Below, piece after piece: positions 30,905 through 40,403 of a stretch of DNA of 64,000 nucleotides (its first letter is position 1; the number at the start of each line of letters is the position of its first letter). A program made the position numbers and the translations under genes. The notes under the pieces were generated by a model. That model did not search any database. It was not told where the DNA came from and saw only the letters and a list, made by a program, of their open reading frames with translations. This stretch comes from Prolixibacteraceae bacterium (GTDB lineage: Bacteria; Bacteroidota; Bacteroidia; Bacteroidales; Prolixibacteraceae): NCBI GenBank assembly GCA_018648265.1, contig JABGRN010000006.1, positions 44,845 to 108,844 of the forward strand. The letters are read 5' to 3'.

Positions 30905-31825
30905 TTAAATTTTGTCCATTGCCTGATGAATTTTTTCAAGCATTACCGGAACTTTTTTATAAGGATCGCCGGCACCAAGGGTTTCAATTGGTAAATAACC
31001 TCGGTATCCACCTTTTTTGATTATTTTGAAAAGTTTAACAAGATCGGTCGGAGTCTCTTTTCCATCAATCCAAACATTCTCTTTTATTTGCCAGGTAACT
31101 GCGTATTTAATATTTTTTTCAATTTCTTTATAAGGATCGTGTTGCCGGTAACTACCAACATCCAGATTTAATCCCAACCATTCTGAATCAACCATTTCAA
31201 AAATGCGATCTACGTCAGCTGCAGTTTTCAAAAAATCGTTATGATTTTGAATTGCGATAATCACTCCATATTCTTTTCCAATGTCGCAGCAGGTTTTTAC
31301 ATCTTTTGCCATCCACTCAAAAACCTGATCGCGGGTAAATCCTTCGTGTTTAGTTTTTCCTGCAAAAACCCGGATATTTGGAATTCCCATTTTTGCCGCC
31401 GCAATAACCCACTGCCGAATCATTTCAATATCTGCTTTTCGTGAGGCAGCATCGGGAACTGTAAAGTCGTTTCTGATTCCTGTTCCGCTAATGTCAAGAC
31501 CTAATAAAAAAGCTTGCTTTTTAAATTTTCTTATAAAATCATCCGATGGAACTTCAGGGTAACCCGGAAAATAGTACCCGGTTGGATCGATGGCATCGAA
31601 GTTATATTCAGCACAAAAATCCAATACATCGAATAGATCTATTTTTCCTTCGCGCAAAAGTGAATTAAACGAATAAATATTCAAACTGGTTTTAAACTTG
31701 TGCGAAAAAGTGTTTTTTGCATTTACCGCACTTAAACTGAAAAAAGGTGATGTTGTTAAAGCTGCAACAGCCGGAGCAGCTACTAGAGTTTTTAAGAATT
31801 TTCTTCTTGATTTAGGTTTATTCAT
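30905..31825 (-). CDS. Sugar phosphate isomerase/epimerase (AP-endonuclease-2-like TIM barrel), Tat-type signal
   Basis: 'SRRKFLKTLVAAPAVAAL'; 'IQNHNDFLKTAADVDRIFEMVDSEWLGLNLDVGSYRQHDPYKEI'. Confidence 0.88.
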   Translation of the reverse strand: MNKPKSRRKFLKTLVAAPAVAALTTSPFFSLSAVNAKNTFSHKFKTSLNIYSFNSLLREGKIDLFDVLDFCAEYNFDAIDPTGYYFPGYPEVPSDDFIRKFKKQAFLLGLDISGTGIRNDFTVPDAASRKADIEMIRQWVIAAAKMGIPNIRVFAGKTKHEGFTRDQVFEWMAKDVKTCCDIGKEYGVIIAIQNHNDFLKTAADVDRIFEMVDSEWLGLNLDVGSYRQHDPYKEIEKNIKYAVTWQIKENVWIDGKETPTDLVKLFKIIKKGGYRGYLPIETLGAGDPYKKVPVMLEKIHQAMDKI

Positions 31826-31860
31826 ATCTTTAAATTTTTAGCAATTTATCAATAAAAAAC

Positions 31861-31893
31861 AAAAGGGAAAAATCAAATCGATTTTTCCCTTTT
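31861..31893. terminator. Terminator-like hairpin aaaagggaaaaatc-aaatc-gatttttcccttttg
   Basis: Inverted repeat immediately 3' of the 31917..32321 gene. Confidence 0.7.
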
Positions 31894-31916
31894 GTTTAAG
31901 AAGATTAAACTAAATC

Positions 31917-32321
31917 TTAATCTTTTCCAGTCTTAACCGGAACAACCTCAATAACTTTTATATCCTGCGAACCCCAAAAATCTCCGATTGCCGATGTTCC
32001 AACTAAAGTCAGCGTATTCAATTCACCCATATTCATATCGAGTGCCTTTACTTCCGACATTAAAAATTTGGCTACAAAATTTCCCCGTAAATCCGATTTC
32101 CAACTATGAATTAGCACTCCATTTAAATAAACCGACGATGCTGAAACAAGGCCAAAAGCAATATCAGTATGAACGGTAACTACTTCCCCCTGATTGTTTA
32201 GATTTAAAACATTTGGGGCAACATCAATTGTAATTTCAAAAGCTTCACCAACATTCCCTGCCTGAACAAAAAGTGCGAGTAACAGAATTAATAATCCAAT
32301 GGTTGTTTTAATCTTTTTCAT
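31917..32321 (-). CDS. Small secreted hypothetical protein (predicted beta-sandwich)
   Basis: Signal peptide MKKIKTTIGLLILLLALFVQAG; no family recognised. Confidence 0.55.
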   Translation of the reverse strand: MKKIKTTIGLLILLLALFVQAGNVGEAFEITIDVAPNVLNLNNQGEVVTVHTDIAFGLVSASSVYLNGVLIHSWKSDLRGNFVAKFLMSEVKALDMNMGELNTLTLVGTSAIGDFWGSQDIKVIEVVPVKTGKD

Positions 32322-32414
32322 TTTAACAATTTTTGATTTAACAGTTTAAAAGAACAATTGTATTATTACGCACAAATGTTCTTTTAGTTTCAAAATTGAG
32401 CGATAATTTTTGCG

Positions 32415-33371
32415 CTATTTAATAAAGACAATTGATTGTCTTTCTCGATTAATAATTAATTTTGTAACATCAGGACGCGAATAATGTCCTGCCAAATCGA
32501 AATTTTGTCGTTCTTGCCTAACTTGTCCAAAATCGATTTCGGCAGCAAAAATTCCCTCTGAATTTATTTGTGGTTCAATAATCCATTTGCCTGTTGGATT
32601 GGCAAGACATGATCCGCCATTTGCCAAAGTTTCTTTTGAATTTTCAAGAATAATATCGGCATGTGGGATGTAGTTTGGAACATCCGTTTTTCGCATTAAT
32701 CCGGAAACTGAGATTACAAACGAACGCGATTCCTGGGCGATAAACCGGGTAATATTCTCGGTATTGTGTTTACTCCCTGGCCAAAGTGCAATGTGTAAAT
32801 CTTCGCCTTGTCCGTATAAAGCAGCCCGCGAAAGTGGCATCCAATTTTCATAACAATTTAAAGCCCCGGTAGTAAAATTTTTTAAAGATTGAACCTGCAA
32901 ACCATTTCCGTCACCAATACTCCAAACCAAACGTTCTTCATAGGTAGGCATTAATTTTCTGTGGGTATGTTTAATTTGCCCGTCGTTGCCAATATACACC
33001 AAAGTGCAATACATACTATGTCCGCCGCGGTCGGGGGCACGTTCAACTATTCCAATAACAACAGTTATCTTTTTTTCTTTTGCTAATCGGCAAACATTGT
33101 TTAGATGCCCGGCTTCAATTTGTACGCCCTGTTTTAAATAATGTGCAAAAATTTCTTTTTGAAGTTCAGAATTAAAACGTGCGCCATCAGTGCGTTCTAC
33201 CCAAAACGGGTAGCCGGGAACCAGTGCTTCACCAAAAACTACAAGTTCGCAATTTTGTTCAGCTGCATTTTCAATAAATGCACTAACTTTTTCGAGTGTT
33301 TTATCGCGGTCGAGCCAAATGGGTGCCATTTGTGCCAGACCTACTTTTAGAATATCTTGATCTTTGTTCAT
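32415..33371 (-). CDS. Carbon-nitrogen hydrolase / nitrilase family
   Basis: Glu 'VVFGEALVPGYPFW', Lys 'HTHRKLMPTYEERLVW', Cys 'TGALNCYENWMPLSRAALYGQGE'. Confidence 0.9.
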   Translation of the reverse strand: MNKDQDILKVGLAQMAPIWLDRDKTLEKVSAFIENAAEQNCELVVFGEALVPGYPFWVERTDGARFNSELQKEIFAHYLKQGVQIEAGHLNNVCRLAKEKKITVVIGIVERAPDRGGHSMYCTLVYIGNDGQIKHTHRKLMPTYEERLVWSIGDGNGLQVQSLKNFTTGALNCYENWMPLSRAALYGQGEDLHIALWPGSKHNTENITRFIAQESRSFVISVSGLMRKTDVPNYIPHADIILENSKETLANGGSCLANPTGKWIIEPQINSEGIFAAEIDFGQVRQERQNFDLAGHYSRPDVTKLIINRERQSIVFIK

Positions 33372-33386
33372 ATGTTATGCATTTAT

Positions 33387-33447
33387 TGACCCCCTAAATC
33401 CCCCAAAGGGGGACATCTCCTCCCCTTTGGGGAGGTTGGGAGGGGTA
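33387..33447. repeat. C/G-rich nested hairpin repeat (ccccctaaatcccccaaagggggacatctcctcccctttggggaggttgggaggggt)
   Basis: Two inner hairpins and an outer complementary pair; GC-rich block in AT-rich surroundings. Confidence 0.8.
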
Positions 33448-33453
33448 ATTTTT

Positions 33454-34170
33454 CTAACTAATACTAAACGGCGTTTCCAAAACTACTTCTTTAACACATG
33501 CTCCCGGCGATAAACTTAACAACCATTGAATAGTTTTAAATAAATCTTCGGGTTGAATCATTTCTTCACCTTTTAATGTTGTTCCGGCTTCGAAAGCCAT
33601 TTTTGTATTTACCCAACCCGGACAAAGTGCTGTTACCGAAATTTCCAACGGAACCAGTTCACGATACAACGATTCGCTAAAACCAACCAAGCCGAATTTT
33701 GATGCAGAGTAAGCACCACTTCCCGAAAAACCAACCTTCCCAGAACGCGAAGCAACATTAAAAATATTACCCGAATTTTGTTGTTTCATAATTGGAACAA
33801 CTTCACTTAAAAAAACATATTGTGCGGTAAGATTTGTCTCAATCATTTTTGAGAAATCGGTTTCGGAAATATCTGATGAACCATCGAAATAAATACCGGC
33901 ATTATTTACTAAAATATCAATTCTGCCATATTTCCTATGAATTTCAGAAACAATGGTTTTAACACTTTCCGAATTTGTAATATCCAGTTGAATTGCAAGC
34001 GGTTTTTGTTCTGAGTTAACAGAAATTGATTGAACTACTTCATTTAAATCTTTTTTGTTTCTTCCAATTAAAACTGTTTGGTACTCCATTTTTGCCAACC
34101 CGATTGCAATGGCTTTTCCAATTCCTTTTGAAGCACCAGTTATAATCGCAACTTTGTTTTTCTCATTCAT
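33454..34170 (-). CDS. SDR family oxidoreductase
   Basis: 'VAIITGASKGIGKAIAIGLAK', 'NNAGIYFDG', 'SRSGKVGFSGSGAYSASKFG'; start moved to MNEKNKVAI (34170). Confidence 0.92.
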   Translation of the reverse strand: MNEKNKVAIITGASKGIGKAIAIGLAKMEYQTVLIGRNKKDLNEVVQSISVNSEQKPLAIQLDITNSESVKTIVSEIHRKYGRIDILVNNAGIYFDGSSDISETDFSKMIETNLTAQYVFLSEVVPIMKQQNSGNIFNVASRSGKVGFSGSGAYSASKFGLVGFSESLYRELVPLEISVTALCPGWVNTKMAFEAGTTLKGEEMIQPEDLFKTIQWLLSLSPGACVKEVVLETPFSIS

Positions 34171-34432
34171 AAAAATCGATTTGAATTTTAAAGATACCAA
34201 ATTTTTAAAGCATCAAATCCCAATTTCCCAATGACAAATAATGTCCATTTCTCAAAAATTACAATTTCCAATTCTATCCTCAAATTTGTAAATGACTGAT
34301 TTTATTGTCGTTTAGTTAAGAATCGAATTAAGAAAACCCGAATTAAACACCCTTCGAATTCGCTCAGGGTGACTGCCAGACTGGAGAGGTGACTTTTGAC
34401 AGCCCTCATTTTAAAATATTTTTCAAATGAAA

Positions 34433-35125
34433 TTAATTATCAGAGACATTTACATCCAACAAAAAGCCACTTCCATGAATATTTTTTATTTCGATGTTGG
34501 GGTCGTCTTTTAAATATTTGCGCAGTTTCGTAATAAATACATCCATGCTTCGTGCTGTGAAATAACCGTCCTCGCCCCAAATTTTACGCAGGGCAGTTTC
34601 GCGAGCAAGTAATTCGTTTTTATTCTGGCAGAGCAATTTTAATAAATCAGATTCTTTGGGTGACAACTTTTGTTTTACTCCTTCACGAATAATGGTTCTG
34701 AGTTTTGAGTCGAACTGGTAAGAACCAATTGTAAAATTTACTTCCGCGATTTCGGGCTGAGTAAATTGCCGCTTAATAATTGCCTGAATTTTACACAGCA
34801 ACACTTCGGTGTCAAATGGTTTTGTAATGTAATCGTCGGCACCTACGTTGTAACCTTTTAAAATATCCTCTTTCAAAGTTTTGGCGGTAAGAAAAACCAT
34901 CGGAATTTCTTTGTCGATTTTGCGTATTTCGGTACCAATTGTAAATCCATCAACATTTGGCAACATAACATCGAGAATACAAATCTGATATTCACCGTTT
35001 CGGAATTTTTCGATTGCCAGTTTCCCATCGTCAACCCAGGTAACTTCGTATTCGTTCAGTTCGAGATACGATTTTAAAACCGCCCCAAAACTCAGGTCGT
35101 CTTCAACAAGAAATATGTGATTCAT
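34433..35125 (-). CDS. OmpR/PhoB-family response regulator (RprY-like)
   Basis: Receiver 'FLVEDDLSFGAVLKSYLELNEYEVTWVDDG...LDVMLPNVDG...KPFDTEVLLCKI'; winged-helix 'LSPKESDLLKLLCQNKNELLARETALRKIWGEDGYFTARSMDVFITKLRKYL'. Confidence 0.93.
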   Translation of the reverse strand: MNHIFLVEDDLSFGAVLKSYLELNEYEVTWVDDGKLAIEKFRNGEYQICILDVMLPNVDGFTIGTEIRKIDKEIPMVFLTAKTLKEDILKGYNVGADDYITKPFDTEVLLCKIQAIIKRQFTQPEIAEVNFTIGSYQFDSKLRTIIREGVKQKLSPKESDLLKLLCQNKNELLARETALRKIWGEDGYFTARSMDVFITKLRKYLKDDPNIEIKNIHGSGFLLDVNVSDN

Positions 35126-35317
35126 GTTTTTCTCCATTTTTTATTCCTTATTTCTTATTCGATGTTCCTTTTCAGACAAAGCTAAGCCCTAAAACACAAA
35201 AATCAAATCTCAAATAATTTTCAATAATCAAAACCCAAATTCCTAATAAAGAACGACAGTTTTGAAATTATTAGGAAATTTGATATTGGGACTTATTTGT
35301 GATTTCTTTCATAAACT

Positions 35318-37045
35318 TTATTCTCTTACAAAAGGTAAAAATACTTCAAATTTACTTCCTTTTTCTGGTTCGCTTTGTACTGAAATGGTTCCACGGTTGG
35401 CCTCCAAAACTGCTTTTACATAACTAAGTCCCAAACCAAAACCTTTTACATTATGAACATTTCCGCTTGTTTGCCGATAAAAACGTTCAAATATTTTACT
35501 TTGCACTGTCTTGTTCATCCCAATTCCTTTGTCTTTAACCGACACTAAAACTCCCTTTGATTTATTTGTTGTTGTTATTTTAATTTCCGGCGATTCATCA
35601 GAATATTTTATCGCATTATCCAGCAAATTATAAATAATATTTGTGCAGTGCATTTTATCTGTTGAAATCACAGGATTGGTTGCTTCAAAATCGGAATCAA
35701 TTTTTCCGTTCCGTTTTTCAACCTGCAAAATAATTCCCTGCACAGCGTCTTTTATTAATTCATGAACATCAACTGCTTCCCAAACAAATTCGAAGTCTTT
35801 TCGGTCGAGCCGGGCAATGGTTAAAATATCCTCAACCTGACGGTTCATTCGTGTGTTTTCTTTTTTAATCATCCCGGCAAAATACCTTATTCGCTCGGGA
35901 TCTGAGACAACCTTTTCATTTGTAATCGAATCGGTTGCTACTGAAATAGTTGCAATTGGAGTTTTAAATTCGTGGGTCATGTTATTAATAAAATCCGACT
36001 TCATTTCCGAAATTTTCTTTTGCCTGAGAATATAAAAAATGCTCAAGCCAAATGTCATCAAAATAAAGATTGAAAACAGAAAAGATGCCACAAGCAACCA
36101 GTTTAACGAACGGTAAATAAAACTTTCGCGATCGGGGAAAAACAGTGCCAGTTTTATGTTTTTCTGAAAAATATCGTGTGGGTAAAGATTTACCTGATAT
36201 TCAGAATTTGTAAGTTTTATTGAGTCGGATATTTCCGAGGGGCTTTCAATAAAATTGCTGTCCCGTAAAATTCCAAATTCAAAATCAATAGGAATATCTT
36301 TATTTTTTAGTTCTTCGCTCAGAACATTTTGAAGTAAATTTTTATCTACTTCGCGAACATCCCACATAGAAATTTCTGATACAACCTGATTGGCCACTCT
36401 TTTTAACCGGGTTGCTTTTGTTTTTGCCCGCATCGAAATATCGGGTTGCACAATTGCAAAAGTATTGAGGCTGGTTAATAACGAATCAATTTTAACAACA
36501 CTAATTTCGTACAGCGAATCAACATCGGAACTAATGGTGTCTTTTTTAATAATAAAAACGTCATTCCCATGTAGATTTTTGTTTTCAAAAACTAACTGTT
36601 TGTTATGTTCCGAAGTTTCTGAGTCGAATTTATAACTAAATGTTCCTACTGAACTTTGGTGATTGGAATCCAATTTTATTTCAATTCGGGCATTTCCTCC
36701 TTTTGGGCTAAATTCACGGATAATCCGGACTGGGCGGGGTGGCTTTCTAATAGAATCGGGAGAATGAGTATTATCCGGATGAGGAAAAAATTCAATATTG
36801 AAGTCTTCGTCGAAATCATTTTCCCAATGCAGTGAATCACTGAAAATCATTTGGTTAACTACACCAAAATTATGAATGTCGTCGAGTTTATTTACCGTAC
36901 TGTTTAAAGCTTCGTTTACACTTCGGCTAAAAAGTTCGTTTTTTACCTGGAGCGCATTGTTCATCCAAACCAGTTGTACGGCAATTATCCCAAGAATGGA
37001 AATTCCCATTAAAACAATCAGTCCGCTTATAATTTTTTTATTCAC
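35318..37045 (-). CDS. Sensor histidine kinase with large periplasmic domain (RprX-like; GTG start)
   Basis: Two TM segments; H-box 'FINNMTHEFKTPIATI', N-box 'TNIIYNLLDNAIKYS', 'DKGIGMNKTVQSKIFERFYR'. Confidence 0.92.
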   Translation of the reverse strand: MNKKIISGLIVLMGISILGIIAVQLVWMNNALQVKNELFSRSVNEALNSTVNKLDDIHNFGVVNQMIFSDSLHWENDFDEDFNIEFFPHPDNTHSPDSIRKPPRPVRIIREFSPKGGNARIEIKLDSNHQSSVGTFSYKFDSETSEHNKQLVFENKNLHGNDVFIIKKDTISSDVDSLYEISVVKIDSLLTSLNTFAIVQPDISMRAKTKATRLKRVANQVVSEISMWDVREVDKNLLQNVLSEELKNKDIPIDFEFGILRDSNFIESPSEISDSIKLTNSEYQVNLYPHDIFQKNIKLALFFPDRESFIYRSLNWLLVASFLFSIFILMTFGLSIFYILRQKKISEMKSDFINNMTHEFKTPIATISVATDSITNEKVVSDPERIRYFAGMIKKENTRMNRQVEDILTIARLDRKDFEFVWEAVDVHELIKDAVQGIILQVEKRNGKIDSDFEATNPVISTDKMHCTNIIYNLLDNAIKYSDESPEIKITTTNKSKGVLVSVKDKGIGMNKTVQSKIFERFYRQTSGNVHNVKGFGLGLSYVKAVLEANRGTISVQSEPEKGSKFEVFLPFVRE

Positions 37046-37083
37046 GATTCAAATATAGAGATTTAAAAATGACGTTTTACGAG

Positions 37084-37121
37084 TTTAACTTTTCCTTAAC
37101 AGACTTTAACCATGTTTTAAC
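37084..37121. promoter_or_regulatory. Four tandem TTAAC direct repeats at 11/10/11-bp spacing, candidate OmpR-family regulator site
   Basis: TTAAC at 37085, 37096, 37106 and 37117, ending 4 bp before a TTG -33 element. Confidence 0.6.
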
Positions 37122-37124
37122 TGA

Positions 37125-37152
37125 TTGGTTTCTTGAACTTAAGCTATATTTG
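37125..37152 (+). promoter_or_regulatory. Putative promoter (TTG-N17-TATATTTG) for the 37187 gene
   Basis: Exact TAnnTTTG at 37145-37152; TTG at 37125-37127. Confidence 0.6.
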
Positions 37153-37186
37153 CCTTCAGAAATGAAATTAATTTAAAACAATAATT

Positions 37187-38155
37187 ATGAAACGTATTTT
37201 ATCGGTTACAGCAATTTTGACATTTGCCTTTCTTTTATTTTCAGCTTTTTCAATAAGAGAAAATCCGCAAGATCCGCCACGTGGGAAAAAAGTTGAGAAA
37301 CATATTAAAATGGTAAAAGTGGATGAAAACGGGAATAAAGTGGAACTGGATACTATTATTAAAGGAGGCGATGTTTTTGTTTGGAATGGCGATACAGTTG
37401 GAGGGGCAAAAGAATTAAAATGGATTACTAAAGATGATTTTGTTCTTGATTCGTTACACGAAAATATGGATTTTGATTTCGACTTCGATGTTGAGAAAGA
37501 TGGCGAGGGAAATGTTTTTATTATGAAATCGGGGAAGGGTGGAAAAACGATGGTGAAGGAATTTAAAATTGATGGCGATTCAGACCACAAATTTTTAATG
37601 GAGATTGATGAAGATGGTAAACATGGCGACAACGATGTTATGATGTGGCACGGCGATGAAGGGAATAATGAAATGATTTTTCGTGCACCAAAAGTAGCAG
37701 GAGTTCCGCATCCGCCGAACGCTCCAAATGTTGCATTTTTTGGTCAGAAAAAATCGGGAAATGTTATTGATTTAAGCGACCCCGGCATTATTTCGTACAA
37801 CAAAAAGAAAATGAAAAACGGGACTGAAAAAATTACAATTATCCGTAAAGAAGTTCCTGAAGAAAACATTGAGTTTAACGAAGAAATTATGATTCACGGT
37901 GCTGGCGAGAAATCGATGATTTGGCATGAAAGACAACCTAAAAAAGCAAAATCAATTAAAGTTATCAGAAGCGACGATGGAAAAGTTGAAATAATTGAAG
38001 ATGAGAATATTTTTCACATTAAAAAGGGAGATGCCAGAGTTAAAGTTATTGAAGAAGATGGAAAAATTATACGTATAAAAGAGATAAAAGAAGGCGGCGA
38101 AAAAAAGGTTGAAGTAAAAGTTGAGGTTGAAGAAGAAAAGAAAGAAAACAATTAA
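37187..38155 (+). CDS. Secreted highly charged hypothetical protein, divergent from the histidine kinase gene
   Basis: Signal peptide MKRILSVTAILTFAFLLFSAFS; Asp/Glu/Lys-rich body; K/E-only tail. Confidence 0.75.
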   Translation: MKRILSVTAILTFAFLLFSAFSIRENPQDPPRGKKVEKHIKMVKVDENGNKVELDTIIKGGDVFVWNGDTVGGAKELKWITKDDFVLDSLHENMDFDFDFDVEKDGEGNVFIMKSGKGGKTMVKEFKIDGDSDHKFLMEIDEDGKHGDNDVMMWHGDEGNNEMIFRAPKVAGVPHPPNAPNVAFFGQKKSGNVIDLSDPGIISYNKKKMKNGTEKITIIRKEVPEENIEFNEEIMIHGAGEKSMIWHERQPKKAKSIKVIRSDDGKVEIIEDENIFHIKKGDARVKVIEEDGKIIRIKEIKEGGEKKVEVKVEVEEEKKENN

Positions 38156-38222
38156 GCAGCATGTTTTTAAACTAATCAAACAGATTTTTTACATTATTTC
38201 GAATTTCGTATTCGAGAATTAG

Positions 38223-38252
38223 AAACCGGTTTTATAACAAGCCGGTTTTTTT
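38223..38252 (+). terminator. Terminator hairpin aaaccggttttataacaagccggtttttt
   Basis: Inverted repeat plus T-run downstream of 38155. Confidence 0.75.
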
Positions 38253-38255
38253 AAT

Positions 38256-38285
38256 AAAAAAAGGTTTCATTTAAAAATGAAACCT
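38256..38285 (-). terminator. Terminator hairpin aaaaaaggtttcatttaaaaatgaaacctt
   Basis: Inverted repeat with A-run on + (T-run on -), 3' of the 38312 gene. Confidence 0.7.
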
Positions 38286-38311
38286 TCAGCTATTTTTGAG
38301 TTCGAAATATT

Positions 38312-39796
38312 TTAAATCTGTTCCCAACCCGACCGATAATTATGGCGAATCCATTCTTCTGCAGTTTCAAGGGCAGGAAGAGTTGAAAAATCTTTGTTGA
38401 ATTTTGGATCGCCATTAACTATTTCAAAGTCGTTTTTAGTAAGTGCTGTAATTTGGTCGCTGGGACTAATATTAGTAAAACGCATATTTGGACCATCCCA
38501 AATTAATTTACGATTTAAACTTTGCAAACGTACCGCCAAAACTCCCATTACCACCATTTCGTTTAAGGGTCCGGCGTAGTTAAAATTCGACGAAGCCTCT
38601 AAACGGGCACTTTTATCTTCTTTACATGCACGAATCCAATCTTGCTCATGTCCGCCATTCATGGCATTCGAAATTCGACGAATTGATTTTTTGGGTTTCT
38701 CGAAATGCGCCATTTCGTTTGTTGGAAGTAGTGTTGGGTTTTGTGCATAAGTTCCACACATTATTTTACCGCGTGTACCATAAAAAACACAACCACCGCC
38801 GTTGTCGCCCATTTGTTCGCCAGCTTTTAATTCATCGGGGCGGGGAGGCATTAATCCGCCATCGTACCAATGCACAGAAACTTTGGGCATGCCAACTTTT
38901 GGTAGATTGTCGCGGCGGGGAAATTCGTATTTTACAAATTCGGAGTTTGGTGCCGACTCTAAATTTACCGGCGACGAAGATCCCTGAACAGATGTAGGAT
39001 ATTCCAGTTTCAGAGCTTTAAAAACGGGATCGAGAATATGGTTAGCCATATCTCCAAGTGCACCAGTGCCAAAATCCCACCAGCCACGCCAGTTCCAAGG
39101 ATGGTAGATTTCGTTGTACGGTCTCATTTTTGCCGGCCCGATAAATAATTCCCAATCCAGTGTTTTCGGAATTCGTTGTTCTTTTTTTGGCCGGTCTAAT
39201 CCTTGCGGCCAAATTGGTCGGTTGGTCCAGGCATCAACATGTGTAATTTCTCCTATTGTACCTGCCCAAATCCACTCGCAAATTTGCCTGATTCCATCGT
39301 CTGAATTACCCTGGTTACCCATTTGTGTAGCAACACCATAATTATTTGCTGTTTCGCGTAAAACCCTCGATTCATAAACAGAATGTGTCAGCGGTTTTTG
39401 CACATAAACATGGTGTCCTTCGCGCATTGCCAAAACAGCAGGCAGGGCATGTGTATGATCAGGCGTTGCTATCATTACTGCATCAATGTCTTTTTGTTGT
39501 TCAAACATATCGCGGTAATCTTTATACTTTTTTGCCAGTGGCCAGCGTTTAAACGAATTTCTATCGGCATATTTCCAATCCACATCGCAAAGGGCAACAA
39601 TATTTTCGGTTTCCATGTTACGCAAATTATTGTGCCCCATTCCACCAACACCAATTCCTGCGATGTTTAATTTGTCGCTTGGAGGTTTGTGTCCCATTCC
39701 AGCAATAACTTTTGAAGGTAAAATTGATAATCCTGCAATTGTTGCAGCAGATGTTCCTATAAATTTTCGACGTGAAAGTTTGTTGTCCTTGCTCAT
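38312..39796 (-). CDS. Gfo/Idh/MocA family oxidoreductase, Tat-type signal
   Basis: 'SRRKFIGTSAATIAGLSILPS'; 'KLNIAGIGVGGMGHNNLRNMETENIVALCDVDW'; 'YVQKPLTHSVYESRVL'. Confidence 0.93.
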   Translation of the reverse strand: MSKDNKLSRRKFIGTSAATIAGLSILPSKVIAGMGHKPPSDKLNIAGIGVGGMGHNNLRNMETENIVALCDVDWKYADRNSFKRWPLAKKYKDYRDMFEQQKDIDAVMIATPDHTHALPAVLAMREGHHVYVQKPLTHSVYESRVLRETANNYGVATQMGNQGNSDDGIRQICEWIWAGTIGEITHVDAWTNRPIWPQGLDRPKKEQRIPKTLDWELFIGPAKMRPYNEIYHPWNWRGWWDFGTGALGDMANHILDPVFKALKLEYPTSVQGSSSPVNLESAPNSEFVKYEFPRRDNLPKVGMPKVSVHWYDGGLMPPRPDELKAGEQMGDNGGGCVFYGTRGKIMCGTYAQNPTLLPTNEMAHFEKPKKSIRRISNAMNGGHEQDWIRACKEDKSARLEASSNFNYAGPLNEMVVMGVLAVRLQSLNRKLIWDGPNMRFTNISPSDQITALTKNDFEIVNGDPKFNKDFSTLPALETAEEWIRHNYRSGWEQI

Positions 39797-40129
39797 TTTA
39801 ATACATTATTCTTTTGAAGAAATTTTGGAGGTGCAAATTAGAAAAAATATCAGCGAAAACATACGTTTTAATATTTTTGAATAACTATTAACAAAGATTA
39901 AAGGAAGTAAGTGAAAGTTTGTCATTCTGAGTGGTCACCTATTTTTTGAATGGGCATAATAAGGTATTGACAGAGATGCTGAACCAAGTTCAGCATGACG
40001 ACTAAACAATTAGTGCAAAAGTAAACTAAGAACATCACCCTGTCCGTCAGCTGACGGATTCAGGGTCTAAATAAAAAATCTGTCATTGGTAGAATTCACC
40101 TAATTTTACAAGTCATAATGAGATAATGA

Positions 40130-40310
40130 CAAAAATCCCAAAACACAATTATCAAATTTCAAATAAATCCCAATTTAATAAAATCCTAAATTTCAAATTC
40201 TTTAGAATCTATGTGTTTTGAAAGTTTGATTTTTTGAGATTTATCCGTCAGTAGCCGGACATGTTTATCATTTGTGTTTTGATGTTTGGTAATTCGTTAT
40301 AAAACAATTT
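40130..40310. repeat. Long degenerate AT-rich inverted repeat (family also at 35190-35312, 42793-42925, 51866-52012)
   Basis: Shared words such as 'tcaaatttcaaataaatcccaatttaataaaatcc' and 'tttgattttttgagatttatccgtcagtagccg'. Confidence 0.6.
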
Positions 40311-40358
40311 TTTACACAAATCTGTTAATAGTAAATTGTTTCATCATTTAAATGAAAA

Positions 40359-40382
40359 AAGGTGTTCCAATCGGAACACCTT
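40359..40382 (-). terminator. Terminator hairpin aaggtgttccaatcggaacacctt
   Basis: Perfect 10-bp stem 3' of the 40404 gene. Confidence 0.75.
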
Positions 40383-40403
40383 CTCAATAATGTTATATTA
40401 ATA

